Assembly (NCBI GenBank): GCA_000635495.1
Contig: JFLW01000086.1
Span: forward strand, 103,996 to 167,995
Origin: Prochlorococcus sp. scB243_495K23
GTDB lineage: Bacteria > Cyanobacteriota > Cyanobacteriia > PCC-6307 > Cyanobiaceae
Length of the DNA: 64,000 nt
Reading direction: 5' to 3'
A program made the translations under genes and the position numbers. Below are positions 11,246 to 21,008 of the stretch, one piece after another (within the stretch, counting starts at the first letter, position 1; each line of letters opens with the position of its first letter). The notes under the pieces are model-generated. The model saw nothing but the letters and a program-made list of their open reading frames with translations. It ran no database searches and was not told the origin of the DNA.

Positions 11246-11941
11246 TTGAGACGATATTCATAAAATAGGTTGATGATTTATTATGCCAATAATCAATATT
11301 AAACAATTTAATATTAATAGTTTAAGAAAACAATTTTCATTTAACAAACCTTCTAATCAAAAATTTTAAATTTTCTCAATAGAAAGATTACAAAATTTCA
11401 TTCTCAGAAATCACCTAAAAGGATTATTTTACTTTGAAAAATTCGTATAATATTTTAATAATTTTTGATTTTAATACTCTACATTGTATGAAAAAAATAA
11501 ATTTATTTAGAGGGATATTCAGCTAGATAAATTTTGGAATCTAAAATTATAGTAATTTGAAATTAATAAAAATGTAGGGCTACTAATTAACTAATTGAAC
11601 CATCCTTTTTTTTTGGCTTTAACTTTTGGTGAAGTCTGAATCTTAGGCTCTTCGTCAACTCTACCTTTGATAATCATTAAGGGAACTATTGCCCATAGAG
11701 CTAAAAATAATATCCAGAATAGGTAAATGTTCATGCTATTAAAAATCAATATGATCATATTAAAATTAATTAAATATGATTCGTGAGTTTCTTTTTAAAG
11801 TTCTAATTTAAATGTATAATCGAATATTTATTTTAAGGAAAGCCAAATAAAATATCTAATAGATTTTATATAAATAATGAGATTGCTTAAAAAAATTTAA
11901 AAAAAGAAATTAGAAATTTTTATAAGGTAATTAAAATAATC

Positions 11942-11985
11942 GCACTCAACAAAACCACTGCTTTGCTTCAGGATGTGTGGAGTGC
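11942..11985. ncRNA. candidate hairpin RNA with loop CCACTGCTTTGCTTCAG
   Basis: GCACTC...GAGTGC stem; the loop is shared with the hairpin at 40728-40767 while the stem differs compensatorily. Confidence 0.4.
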
Positions 11986-12076
11986 ATATTTATAATGACA
12001 CGATAATTTTTTTTTCGTGAATCTTGTTAAATCAAACTTTTGCTTATCTAAAATAGAATTAAAAATTAATAGCAAA

Positions 12077-12232
12077 ATGAAAATATGTGATTTATGTCAT
12101 AAGCCAGATAAAATTCATTACAGAGTGAAATCCATAATTCATAGAGACTGGATTTTTTGTTGTAAAGAATGTTGGATTGTAATTTCTAAACATAATGATT
12201 ATTCCTACGGTGGCACAAGAAAGTCCAAATAA
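12077..12232 (+). CDS. small CxxC/CxxC zinc-ribbon-like protein
   Basis: MKICDLCHKPDKIHYRVKSIIHRDWIFCCKECW; internal ATG of ORF 12017-12232 is the more plausible start. Confidence 0.5.
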   Translation: MKICDLCHKPDKIHYRVKSIIHRDWIFCCKECWIVISKHNDYSYGGTRKSK

Positions 12233-12402
12233 TAAATTTCCCTAAAAAATAATATGGAAAAAACAATCAAATAATTAGAGACTTAGAAATCTATAAATTT
12301 CTTTAAATAAGAACTTGACAATTAATGATGATATTTAAAAATGATTTATGAAATTTACCAACAAAAATAACTTTCTTTTTTTTTCTTTGATTTATCTTTT
12401 TA

Positions 12403-12876
12403 ATGTACTTTTTTTGTAATAGAGTCTTGTCTTATTTTGCTAAACCAAACTTTGTAGTTTATGACGAATGGTTTGATAATGATTTTCAAAAAACTAAACT
12501 TAATATTAAAAATAAAAAAATAACAAATATTTCAAAAATTCATGAATTTTTTTATGAGCAATCGAATTACAAAGTTGGTGCCTCTGAAAATAACTTACAG
12601 ATAGACATTCATGAAAATAGGGATGAACTATTTAATAATTATTATTTTGAAAACGATTCTGAAATATATGATTCATTATCAAATAAAAAATTTCCATTCT
12701 TTGGAAAAATTACCAAAAACAAACTTAACTTTAATATAAAAAATAAAATAATTTATACTTTATCAATTTTTGGATTTGTAATTATCTTTGGATTACTAAT
12801 AGTTTTTATTTCGCAATCTAAAAAAAATAAATCGTCCATAACAAATGAATCAATTTTATTAGAAAAAAGATTTTGA
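12403..12876 (+). CDS. hypothetical protein with C-terminal TM; N-terminus related to ORF 40341-40541
   Basis: YFAKPNFVVYDEWFD vs YFAEPNYIEYDLWFD. Confidence 0.5.
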   Translation: MYFFCNRVLSYFAKPNFVVYDEWFDNDFQKTKLNIKNKKITNISKIHEFFYEQSNYKVGASENNLQIDIHENRDELFNNYYFENDSEIYDSLSNKKFPFFGKITKNKLNFNIKNKIIYTLSIFGFVIIFGLLIVFISQSKKNKSSITNESILLEKRF

Positions 12877-12880
12877 TTTT

Positions 12881-13357
12881 CTAAAAAAAGTCATTAATTT
12901 CTTTTTTTATAGATTTATATTCTAAATTAATTTCTTTAATAAATTTATCCACTTCTTTTTTATTATTCTTATATTCATTTATTTTTTGTTTGGTTTTCTC
13001 ATAGAAAATGGATTCAAATTTTCCTGGACTTACCTCCTCAATCCAATATCCTGCTAAACAATAAATTTGATTTGGAACAACAGTTATAATAAATAATTTT
13101 TTGGAATTTTTATATTGATCAATTATCTTATTAGCGAAATTACCTTTAGTTTTGTTAGTCCCAAATAGAGTAATATCTTTTGCTAAAGACTTAAAATTCT
13201 TCGATAGATTCTTACTTTTTTCTAATGTATTTCTAGAAATTATTTTTTCTAGAGAATAACAATAATCGAAAAAATTAGTATTTTCTTTTTTTGAAGGATA
13301 TATAGTTATTAGAGAACTAAAAAGTAAAAAAGAAGTTAAAATAAATTTTTTAAACAT
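12881..13357 (-). CDS. secreted hypothetical protein
   Basis: N-terminal signal-like MFKKFILTSFLLFSSLITIYPS. Confidence 0.5.
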   Translation of the reverse strand: MFKKFILTSFLLFSSLITIYPSKKENTNFFDYCYSLEKIISRNTLEKSKNLSKNFKSLAKDITLFGTNKTKGNFANKIIDQYKNSKKLFIITVVPNQIYCLAGYWIEEVSPGKFESIFYEKTKQKINEYKNNKKEVDKFIKEINLEYKSIKKEINDFF

Positions 13358-13554
13358 TTAATTTTAATTAAATTTATCATTTCATAAATATAAAAAGACA
13401 ATGCGTAAATTACTATTAATTACCTTAAAAAGATTCACATTAATTAAAAAGATTTCTATTAATTGAGCTAAACCTTTTTGAGAAGAATTTAAAAGTATTT
13501 CGGACTAGTAAAGTATCTATCAAACACATAAAATTTTTTTCGTATAATAAGATT

Positions 13555-13935
13555 ATGAAAAATTCTTTTTTTAAAAATAAAAGTTTCAAATCTTTTTTAG
13601 ATTTTTTTTCAAGATTATCAATTTCAGCAATATTTATCTCAGCAATACCAGGCAAAATAAATGATTTTGAAAGAACAGTTGAATATATTTCTTCAAAAGG
13701 TATTCCAGAACCAATTTCATCTATTCTTCTCGTGGGAGCAATTATATGTCTTATCTTGGGTTCTGGATTTTTTATATTTGGGGAAAATCAAAAAATCGGT
13801 TCGGTCTTTTTATTACTATTTATTATTCCAACAACAATAATTTTTCATTTATTCCCTTTTCATCAAAGAGCAGTATTTATGAATCTCGCGTTGATAGGTG
13901 GATTAATTATTACTGCAATAAGGGAACCAAAATAA
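13555..13935 (+). CDS. DoxX family membrane protein
   Basis: SRLSISAIFISAIPGKINDFERTVEYISSKGIP, GSGFFIFG, FHLFPFHQ. Confidence 0.8.
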   Translation: MKNSFFKNKSFKSFLDFFSRLSISAIFISAIPGKINDFERTVEYISSKGIPEPISSILLVGAIICLILGSGFFIFGENQKIGSVFLLLFIIPTTIIFHLFPFHQRAVFMNLALIGGLIITAIREPK

Positions 13936-13966
13936 ATTACTTAATTAAAGAAACCTAAATATTTTT

Positions 13967-14161
13967 TTATTTTTTCTCTCTTAATTCTGGGAAGCAATTT
14001 GCAATATGAATTAATTCATAAACCTCTTTGCTATCGTATTTTTTATGAGGGATTCCACTTCCCACCTCTATGCCTCTCTCTTTCATCTTCTTTAATATCA
14101 GTTCTTGTCTTTGCATACTTGACAAAGACTTAAATCTTTTAGTTCGTTCTTCTTTATTCAC
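13967..14161 (-). CDS. small hypothetical protein
   Basis: 64-aa basic ORF. Confidence 0.45.
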   Translation of the reverse strand: MNKEERTKRFKSLSSMQRQELILKKMKERGIEVGSGIPHKKYDSKEVYELIHIANCFPELREKK

Positions 14162-14415
14162 TAGATTTTAATTCAGTTAAACTTTATTGTTAAGGTTATA
14201 TCGATTAGCGATTCATTAAATAAGTAAGAAAGCCAGTAAATGTAAGTAATTTAAATCCAATAAAGAAAGGCAAATATTTTTTGACCTTTTTGCCAACCGG
14301 CATTAATTTGTTTAATGAATTGATCATGACTTACATTAAAATTCTAATTTTTACAAATATCCTAACGAATTTTTTTTAGAATTATTCCATTTGATTTGTA
14401 CATTTTTAATAGTAG

Positions 14416-14447
14416 ATCTAAAATAGAAGGGTTATGTCCCTTTTTTT
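14416..14447 (+). promoter_or_regulatory. GATC-TAAAAT-hairpin-U-tract leader ending at the start codon (diverged family member)
   Basis: GATCTAAAATAGAAGGGTTATGTCCCTTTTTTT immediately before ATG 14448. Confidence 0.45.
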
Positions 14448-14834
14448 ATGAATGATAAAGAAACAATAATTTCATTATTAAATGAGTTTGCCAATCCAAA
14501 AAAAATGGCCTCTTTTTTTCTTGACAATGCGACTCCAGATTTTTTATTCATAAGACCGAGTGGTAATCCTATAGATGCAAAAGAGTTCGAACAAATGATT
14601 ACTGATGAAATTATTCAAGAAAAGGCAGAAATAACTAAAATTCACCGATTCGAATTTTTAAGCGAAAATATAGTAATGTGCATTTTTACACTAGGTTCAA
14701 AATTTACTTATAAAGGAACACCTAATGATGACTTACCAACAGTTACGTCAATTTTTAAAAAAGTAAATAATTTTTGGAAAATTCACTGGATGCAAAGATC
14801 TACAGGAAATTCGGATTTATCTTTATGGGATTAG
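14448..14834 (+). CDS. DUF3804/SnoaL-like protein
   Basis: FLDNATPDFLFIRPSGNPIDAKEFEQM..., NTF2-like pattern. Confidence 0.65.
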   Translation: MNDKETIISLLNEFANPKKMASFFLDNATPDFLFIRPSGNPIDAKEFEQMITDEIIQEKAEITKIHRFEFLSENIVMCIFTLGSKFTYKGTPNDDLPTVTSIFKKVNNFWKIHWMQRSTGNSDLSLWD

Positions 14835-14914
14835 CAAAGTTAATAGCACTTTTAATGGTGCTACTACTTGTAGGAAGTTCTTTTGTTGGTTTAATTTTGT
14901 ATTTTATAAAATAA
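14825..14914 (+). CDS. 29-aa membrane microprotein MGLAKLIALLMVLLLVGSSFVGLILYFIK
   Basis: ORF overlapping the end of the preceding gene. Confidence 0.4.
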   Translation: MGLAKLIALLMVLLLVGSSFVGLILYFIK

Positions 14915-15310
14915 GTAGATCAAATAAATAATACCCAGTAATTATTTCTTTTTAGAAAATAATTGCTTCTTTTATGCTGAGTAATTTGATTTTCAGGTAA
15001 AAATAAAAACTTTAGACAGACTAACGCCTATATCTAAAGCCAATAAAGCAATTAGTAACTTACTCATTTTTTAGAACTCTCAACTATTTTTTTGTAAAGT
15101 TCCTCAGAAATAGGTTGCATAACCTTTTAAAAATCTAATTACAAATTAATAATTTTAAAATTAATTTCTCGTTACTAAATATACGAATATATGAATTTTT
15201 AAATAGGCAAAAAATATATTCAATATAAGTTCTTCTTATAAAGTATAAATAAATACTTAATCCAAAAACGTCAATAAATGTCCAAACTTTTTTAAAATAA
15301 ATTAAAAATC

Positions 15311-15412
15311 CTATTTTAAGTAAATAGATCCTCTATAAGTAAGCTTTATAATCTTTTCTTCTTGTTTTCTACAATAGACGAATGACTTTCCATTGAAATA
15401 CATGTTTACCAT
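15311..15412 (-). CDS. 33-aa DUF4278-like peptide MVNMYFNGKSFVYCRKQEEKIIKLTYRGSIYLK
   Basis: KLTYRGSIY resembles the DUF4278 KLTYRGVSY core; GGAG 9-10 nt upstream. Confidence 0.55.
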   Translation of the reverse strand: MVNMYFNGKSFVYCRKQEEKIIKLTYRGSIYLK

Positions 15413-15420
15413 GATGCAGC

Positions 15421-15500
15421 TCCTAAACTTGCTCAAGTCCCCGTCCTATGGCTTGAGTCGTACTGCGGTCTATCAGATGGTAGATCGGACGATTTTGTAG
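15421..15500 (-). ncRNA. candidate Downstream-peptide (glutamine aptamer) RNA in the 5' UTR of the DUF4278-like ORF
   Basis: Minus strand: GATCTACCATCTGATAGACCGCAGTACGACTCAAGCCATAGGACGGGGACTTGAGCAAG: two stems with CCGCAGTACGA joining region, directly upstream of the peptide ORF. Confidence 0.55.
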
Positions 15501-16021
15501 TATTCACTACAATCTATTTATAAAGTATTTATACTTAGATGTCAACAATTAATAGAAACTAAACTTAAATTTAAAAGTAGATTCGGCTCTCATAAACTCC
15601 CGAACAAGAATAAAGAACATATAACTACGAGTAACTCCCATAAAAACTGAAACAAATGCTAGAACTACACAAATGGGGCAATGTTGGAATCCCATTATTT
15701 ATTTTCCAATATAAATTTCAATTCAGCCTCTGCATTAAGAATATCTATTCTTCTCTTGAGCAGTTTAAAAAATTTAATTATTTTTTTCAAAATTAAACCC
15801 TCTTTAGGCATCAATAATAATATTATTTAAAAATGAATATATCAATGAGCAAAAATACTGAAGCCATTGATATAAAAAAAGTTTCGTAGCAAATTTATAC
15901 AATAAACAACACCAACATATGCTCAGATACTCTTGCTCAATTAGCTTATTCAGAGTCAAATATTAAATTGGTGATCTAATTACCTTGCAATGCTATTTTT
16001 CTTTTTCTAAAAAAATAGAGA

Positions 16022-16075
16022 GGACTAAAGTTCAATACTCCACGTGGATTTAGTCCGTTGCCTAAAGCCTGAGAG
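16022..16075. ncRNA. candidate structured ncRNA
   Basis: GGACTAAA...TTTAGTCC stem with internal TCCACGTGGA palindrome, GC-rich for this gap. Confidence 0.35.
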
Positions 16076-16203
16076 TGCAAATTTTTCTTAACTAATATGC
16101 AAGTATGCTTTATGAGGTAAATATCTTGATTGCGTAATAAATTTATTATGTATATTGCTATTACAAAATTGATGAGTTTATTTAAATTAGTTACTAAATC
16201 CTC

Positions 16204-16323
16204 GTGGAGAAAGCTTTAGTAAATTTCTTTTATTGGTTACTGATAAGATCAGCCGAATCTCATTATGGAGAATCATTTGTATCTGTAGAAATTCCATCTA
16301 ATTCAATCAAAAGTTTTTATTGA
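16204..16323 (+). CDS. microprotein VEKALVNFFYWLLIRSAESHYGESFVSVEIPSNSIKSFY (GTG start)
   Basis: Paralogous to 21009-21116 (YWxLxxSAESxYGxS). Confidence 0.5.
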   Translation: MEKALVNFFYWLLIRSAESHYGESFVSVEIPSNSIKSFY

Positions 16324-16468
16324 TTTTATAAAGTTTTAAATACTTAAATTCATAGCTTTCTGAAAATTTAATAACTAATTTGAGTTAAGTTGGTTAATTA
16401 TCTCTATTGCAAATAAAAGTAAGGTTGTTAATCTTGCACTTAAAGAAGAAACTTAATTTCTTAAACTG

Positions 16469-16678
16469 ATGCAATTTGATCATTTAAATTTCAATGAAGA
16501 CGATGGCCTCATGTCCATAGAAGATTTAAGGGCTTTACGTCTTCGAAAAAAGAAAATTGAAAGTGATAAGAAAGCTAGAAAGTATATCCTGGATATAAAT
16601 CAAAGATATAGAAAAATGAGTACCCGCAAAAGTAATAACTTTTTAAGGAAAATGAACCCTTTTAAAAAGGCCGCATAA
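16469..16678 (+). CDS. small basic protein, paralog of 46433-46675
   Basis: INQRYRKMSTRKSNNFLRK vs INQRYNKMKDRNRKNFLKK. Confidence 0.5.
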   Translation: MQFDHLNFNEDDGLMSIEDLRALRLRKKKIESDKKARKYILDINQRYRKMSTRKSNNFLRKMNPFKKAA

Positions 16679-16764
16679 ATTGTTAATCTTGATTTTGTTA
16701 ATTTGTTTAACTTTGCAACTTTCAGAGTAAGATTTTAATGGTTTTCTTTGGAAGAGTTTCACCA

Positions 16765-16792
16765 AGAGGGGTCAATTTTTGGCCCCTTCTTT
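16765..16792 (+). terminator. intrinsic terminator
   Basis: AGAGGGGTCAATTTTTGGCCCCTTCTTT. Confidence 0.65.
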
Positions 16793-16990
16793 GCGGAGAT
16801 ATTTTTTAATTTAAACTAGTTATAAAATTAAAGTAATACTTTCCTAGAAGGCGAAAGTGATATAAATCTTTTGTTTAAAGTTTTTATTACCACTTAATGA
16901 AAACTCTATATCTTCAACTAAATCCTATTATTAAAAAAACAAAAGTTTTAGTTTATGGACCATTTCCCATAATTTATTGAAATTTTTCAT

Positions 16991-17206
16991 TTGCGATTTT
17001 TAATGGCTTCACCTACAAGTTGGGAATTCTACAAAGAAATTGAAACTAAAACTCTATGGGTCAATATTTGTACCCAAAATTTAGAAGGATTAGCTATTTC
17101 GATCAATAAATGGTGGAAGACAAGATATCCAGCATACAAAATCAGAATAGTTTCTAAAAAAGAATTTGAGCTAGTAAAAATACAAGCTGAGAAAAAGGAG
17201 CAATAA
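16991..17206 (+). CDS. small hypothetical protein
   Basis: 71-aa ORF with W-rich core WEFYKEIETKTLWVN...WWKTRYPAYKI. Confidence 0.5.
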   Translation: MRFLMASPTSWEFYKEIETKTLWVNICTQNLEGLAISINKWWKTRYPAYKIRIVSKKEFELVKIQAEKKEQ

Positions 17207-17282
17207 AATTATTCTTTGGTAAATATTGATGCTGAATATTTAATTTTTGCAGCTATTATAAGACCAATAAATTAAAGAACAA

Positions 17283-17438
17283 ATGAACTCTGCATTTGCA
17301 AAAGTATCAAATTTGAAAGTTAACAGTGCTTCTAAAATAGCTATTACTCTCGCATCATCAACTTTCTTTTTGTATGCCTTGGGTCAAGCACCAATTTTTA
17401 AAAATATTCTTGCAGGTGCCTTCTCTTGCTCTGGCTAA
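17283..17438 (+). CDS. small membrane protein MNSAFAKVSNLKVNSASKIAITLASSTFFLYALGQAPIFKNILAGAFSCSG
   Basis: 51-aa ORF read directly. Confidence 0.45.
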   Translation: MNSAFAKVSNLKVNSASKIAITLASSTFFLYALGQAPIFKNILAGAFSCSG

Positions 17439-17485
17439 ATAAAATACTGTTTTTTTAGAGAAGCTAAAAAGCTTAAGTAGACTAT

Positions 17486-17531
17486 GATTGACAGTCGATC
17501 TAAACTTAGAGGGATAAATCCCTCTTTTTTA
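17486..17531 (+). promoter_or_regulatory. GATTGACAGTCGAT element (dyad + TAAACT + hairpin GAGGGA/TCCCTC + T6)
   Basis: Exact 14-mer GATTGACAGTCGAT; hairpin/U-tract ends at ATG 17532. Confidence 0.7.
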
Positions 17532-17591
17532 ATGTTTAATAGATTTATTGCTGAAAAGATAATGACTCTTCTTATTTCTCTTTGCGGCTGA
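17532..17591 (+). CDS. 19-aa microprotein MFNRFIAEKIMTLLISLCG
   Basis: First ORF after the element, coupled to the next ORF by TGATG. Confidence 0.3.
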   Translation: MFNRFIAEKIMTLLISLCG

Positions 17592-17707
17592 TGAATATTT
17601 CCCCGCACCTATTAATTGATACTGTGATATTAAGCACTGCCCTTACAATAACTTTGGTATTAAGAGCAAAAGGTAATGCTGCTAGAAAAGAAAAAGAAAA
17701 TAAATGA
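17591..17707 (+). CDS. 38-aa membrane microprotein MNISPHLLIDTVILSTALTITLVLRAKGNAARKEKENK
   Basis: Coupled ORF chain (ATGA overlaps). Confidence 0.4.
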   Translation: MNISPHLLIDTVILSTALTITLVLRAKGNAARKEKENK

Positions 17708-17844
17708 TTACTAAAGAAGAAGAAAAAGAATTTAAAAAACCTAAATTATATAGATTCTGGAACTTTCTTATTTATGGAAGTTCCATAGCTATTGGAGTTT
17801 TTTTAGTTTATTTATATTCCGCTTATGTCTTTATAAATAAATGA
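17704..17844 (+). CDS. 46-aa membrane microprotein
   Basis: MITKEEEKEFKKPKLYRFWNFLIYGSSIAIGVFLVYLYSAYVFINK; ATGA overlap. Confidence 0.45.
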   Translation: MITKEEEKEFKKPKLYRFWNFLIYGSSIAIGVFLVYLYSAYVFINK

Positions 17845-17936
17845 CTTACATCTACGGCATAGCGATTTCTTATGGGGTTGTAAGTCTTTTATTGCTTGGT
17901 GGGTTTGCATACTTTACTTTTAAAATGAGACGCTAA
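17841..17936 (+). CDS. 31-aa membrane microprotein MTYIYGIAISYGVVSLLLLGGFAYFTFKMRR
   Basis: ATGA overlap with the previous ORF. Confidence 0.4.
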   Translation: MTYIYGIAISYGVVSLLLLGGFAYFTFKMRR

Positions 17937-18185
17937 TTTTTATATCTTTTCCAATAAAGATTAATTAGATAAATTTTTTGATTTTTGTAGAGAATATCGA
18001 CAAAAAATTCCACATCAAAAGATTGTTGAGATTTTAAGAGAATATGCAGATAGATTAGATGAATGATAGATACTAGCAGACATAAGAAGGTATTAAAAGA
18101 ATAAAATTTCTAGCAAAATTTATACAAATTTTTATAAAGTTGGAATAAATTTTTTGAAGATATTTTCCTTTCAATTATTTATAAT

Positions 18186-18455
18186 TTGAGATTTTTTTTG
18201 ATCCTTAATCCGTACAATTTTGTTCCTCTTACCGCACACATAAAACTTGAAATTTACTATTCAAATGAATTAGAACATAGTTGTAGTAAAGGGGTAAGTC
18301 TTATGGCACTAAATGACACATTTACTATCCAAGAAATTAATTTGGATAAAAAAGACCTTTCATTTGATAATAAGCTCAAAAAAATTGAAGCTTATTGGAA
18401 TAATGAATGTACAGAACATCCGAGTAACAATCATTGCAAGATTTTTTGTGATTAA
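18186..18455 (+). CDS. small protein with C-terminal NECTEHPSNNHCKIFCD
   Basis: Real start probably the internal MALNDTF... ATG; C-terminal Cys motif shared with 18659-18805. Confidence 0.45.
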   Translation: MRFFLILNPYNFVPLTAHIKLEIYYSNELEHSCSKGVSLMALNDTFTIQEINLDKKDLSFDNKLKKIEAYWNNECTEHPSNNHCKIFCD

Positions 18456-18658
18456 AAACTTTAACTTTTAGGTATTCTTACGCTTGATTTTTACATAATA
18501 CCCGTACTAAAGAATAATCAGAAAGAAAGGAGGCCAAGCAAATGACTAATTTAGGTATAGAAATTTTATTTTGGACAATTTTAATTTCTTATCTGGGATT
18601 AAGGTTTTCTCAAACTTGGAATGGATTCAAAAAACAGTATTAATTAGGAGAATAGAAA

Positions 18659-18805
18659 ATGAAACTACAAACTCAGTTCACGGTTCCAAACAAAAAATTA
18701 AAAGATCTTGATTATGTTAAAAAAGTAGATTTTTTAGAAGAAATTTTAAATAAAGAATGTATAGATTATCCAAATCAAGAAGATTGCCTGGTTTGTTGCA
18801 ATTAA
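18659..18805 (+). CDS. small protein with C-terminal KECIDYPNQEDCLVCCN
   Basis: 48-aa ORF read directly; AGGAG upstream. Confidence 0.5.
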   Translation: MKLQTQFTVPNKKLKDLDYVKKVDFLEEILNKECIDYPNQEDCLVCCN

Positions 18806-18884
18806 AAAAAATTAAATAGCTGTTTTTTAAAAGTAAATAAATTTTTATTAGTATTTATAAATTTTCTAAAAGGGAGTTAGCACT

Positions 18885-19403
18885 ATGGAATTAAGATTCT
18901 ACCCAATAAATATTTTTAGAGAGACTCCAAAAGTCACATTCTTCGATGCAGGCATAAATAGTTCTAATGGTTCTGATGTTGTGATCCATTCTGGAGAAGC
19001 TATATCTCCTCCAGATGATTTAAAAGATGAGCAATATTACGTTCACAATCATCAAATTGACCACAATTTAGTTATCACTGGAGAAAGGACATTTGTTTTA
19101 ATAAATCCTTCCTGGGATGAACCTCATCATGTGATTTATTTAAATAGATCTATGGGAGCATTAGAAATTCCTGTAGGAACTTATCACAGATCTATCTCAG
19201 GGAAAGAAGGTAGTATTGTTTTAAACCAACCCAAAAGAGATAAATTTTTTGATCCTTCTAAAGAATTTACCCCTCAAAAGTTAGACAAAATTAATTTAAT
19301 TAAGGCAAGAAAAAGTCCGCCTGTTTATTGGATTTACGAAAATAACAAAATCAAAAGAGTCTATTTTAATCCTCTAGAAAGAAAAGTTAAAACTCTTGTT
19401 TGA
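18885..19403 (+). CDS. conserved hypothetical, cupin-like
   Basis: HNHQIDHNLVITGERTFVLI...VPVGTYHRSISG pattern. Confidence 0.5.
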   Translation: MELRFYPINIFRETPKVTFFDAGINSSNGSDVVIHSGEAISPPDDLKDEQYYVHNHQIDHNLVITGERTFVLINPSWDEPHHVIYLNRSMGALEIPVGTYHRSISGKEGSIVLNQPKRDKFFDPSKEFTPQKLDKINLIKARKSPPVYWIYENNKIKRVYFNPLERKVKTLV

Positions 19404-20259
19404 AATGAAAAAACATATATCCCCTAGTAATAATTTAAAAAACCTGAATTTAATTATTAATTCTGATACTTATAAATTGGCTCACGAAGATATTGGTTTA
19501 CTTAGCCGAGATGAAATGCGTGGAGTTAGAATGCTTCTTGAAATTACTAAACCAGATTTAATCCTTGAAGAAAATAAAATTCTTTCAACAATAATTATTT
19601 TTGGAGGCGCAAGCATTACAGAAGAATCAAATATAAAAAAGAGACTTAAAAATATAGAAGAGTTAATTAAAAAAAATCCTAAATCGATACTTTTAAAACG
19701 TAATTTAAATAGATTAGAAAATTTGCTTCTTATGAGTCATTACTATCAATCCGCAAGGGAGTTTTCTAAACTTGCTTCAATTAGTAATCAAAATAAAAAC
19801 TGTAATTCTCATGTGATTGTGACAGGTGGGGGACCAGGAATAATGGAAGCTGCTAATAGAGGTGCATTTGAAGCAAATTGTAAATCTATAGGGTTAAATA
19901 TCAGTCTGCCTAATGAACAAATCCCAAATGCTTTTATAACTCCAGGTCTTTGCTTTAAGTTTAATTATTTTGCATTAAGAAAGATCCATTTTGTCATGCG
20001 ATCAGTAGCTGCTGTATTTTTTCCTGGAGGTTTTGGAACACTAGATGAATTATTTGAACTATTGACACTTTGTCAAACAGGAATGAAAACTAAAATCCCA
20101 ATCATACTTTTTGGTAGAGATTATTGGAATAAGATAATTAACTTCGAATATCTAGCTGATCTTGGATTAATTTCAGATGAAAACTTAAATCTTTTCCAAT
20201 ATGCAGATACCGCACCAGAAGCATGGGAAATTATCAAATCATCAAAAATCTCAGCTTAA
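19396..20259 (+). CDS. LOG family protein (TIGR00730-like Rossmann fold)
   Basis: VTGGGPGIMEAANRGA and FFPGGFGTLDELFELLTL. Confidence 0.85.
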   Translation: MFEMKKHISPSNNLKNLNLIINSDTYKLAHEDIGLLSRDEMRGVRMLLEITKPDLILEENKILSTIIIFGGASITEESNIKKRLKNIEELIKKNPKSILLKRNLNRLENLLLMSHYYQSAREFSKLASISNQNKNCNSHVIVTGGGPGIMEAANRGAFEANCKSIGLNISLPNEQIPNAFITPGLCFKFNYFALRKIHFVMRSVAAVFFPGGFGTLDELFELLTLCQTGMKTKIPIILFGRDYWNKIINFEYLADLGLISDENLNLFQYADTAPEAWEIIKSSKISA

Positions 20260-20287
20260 AGGTAAGCTAATTATTTTTAAATAACTT

Positions 20288-20611
20288 TTAATTACTTAAT
20301 TTATAATTTGTTTTAACAGTTTTTATTATTGAATCTTGTGGTTCTTCACTTGGGAAACAATTAATAATCCTATATTTGCCTCCTTTTTTATCAGTCTCAA
20401 CAACTGTAAATTCAACGTATTTACCAATTTCATCTCTTAAATCCTTAACTTCAGTATTAATTATCTCTTCTTTATCATTTTCGATAATACGAGATTTACC
20501 TCCGCAACTTAACAAAGCGTTCCCCTTAGTGAGAAAAAAATCTTTGTCATTACTGCAAGAAGATAAGAAAGATAAAGAGACTATTATTAGTATAAAATTT
20601 TTCATAATCAA
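20288..20611 (-). CDS. small lipoprotein
   Basis: FILIIVSLSFLSSCSND lipobox. Confidence 0.6.
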   Translation of the reverse strand: MIMKNFILIIVSLSFLSSCSNDKDFFLTKGNALLSCGGKSRIIENDKEEIINTEVKDLRDEIGKYVEFTVVETDKKGGKYRIINCFPSEEPQDSIIKTVKTNYKLSN

Positions 20612-20664
20612 CTTTTTTGTACTTAACTACATTATCAATACGGAATAAATGATAGAAGAAATAA

Positions 20665-20784
20665 TTAGTTAAAAGTATTAGATATTTTATTTTTCATATT
20701 TTCAATTTTATTGATTAATTCATCTAACCATTCTGTATTATTTTGCTCTTGTCTTTTATGGCTTTGACTTTTTTGAGTACTCAT
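20665..20784 (-). CDS. microprotein of the NT(L/E)WL family
   Basis: MSTQKSQSHKRQEQNNTEWLDELINKIENMKNKISNTFN. Confidence 0.5.
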   Translation of the reverse strand: MSTQKSQSHKRQEQNNTEWLDELINKIENMKNKISNTFN

Positions 20785-21008
20785 AAATTTCTTATATTTA
20801 GATTATCCATTTAATATATCTTTTGAAATTACAGGAATCAATAAGCAATATTACCAAATCGGTTGATAAGACAAGCTTTAGTAGCATTTCATACAAACCT
20901 AACCAACACAAATTAACTAAGAAAATCTAAATCTCTTCAGTTAAGTATTTTCTACGATGTTTTTATTTTAAATTCTGATTTGAATAAGGAAAGGGTATAG
21001 ATATTCCT

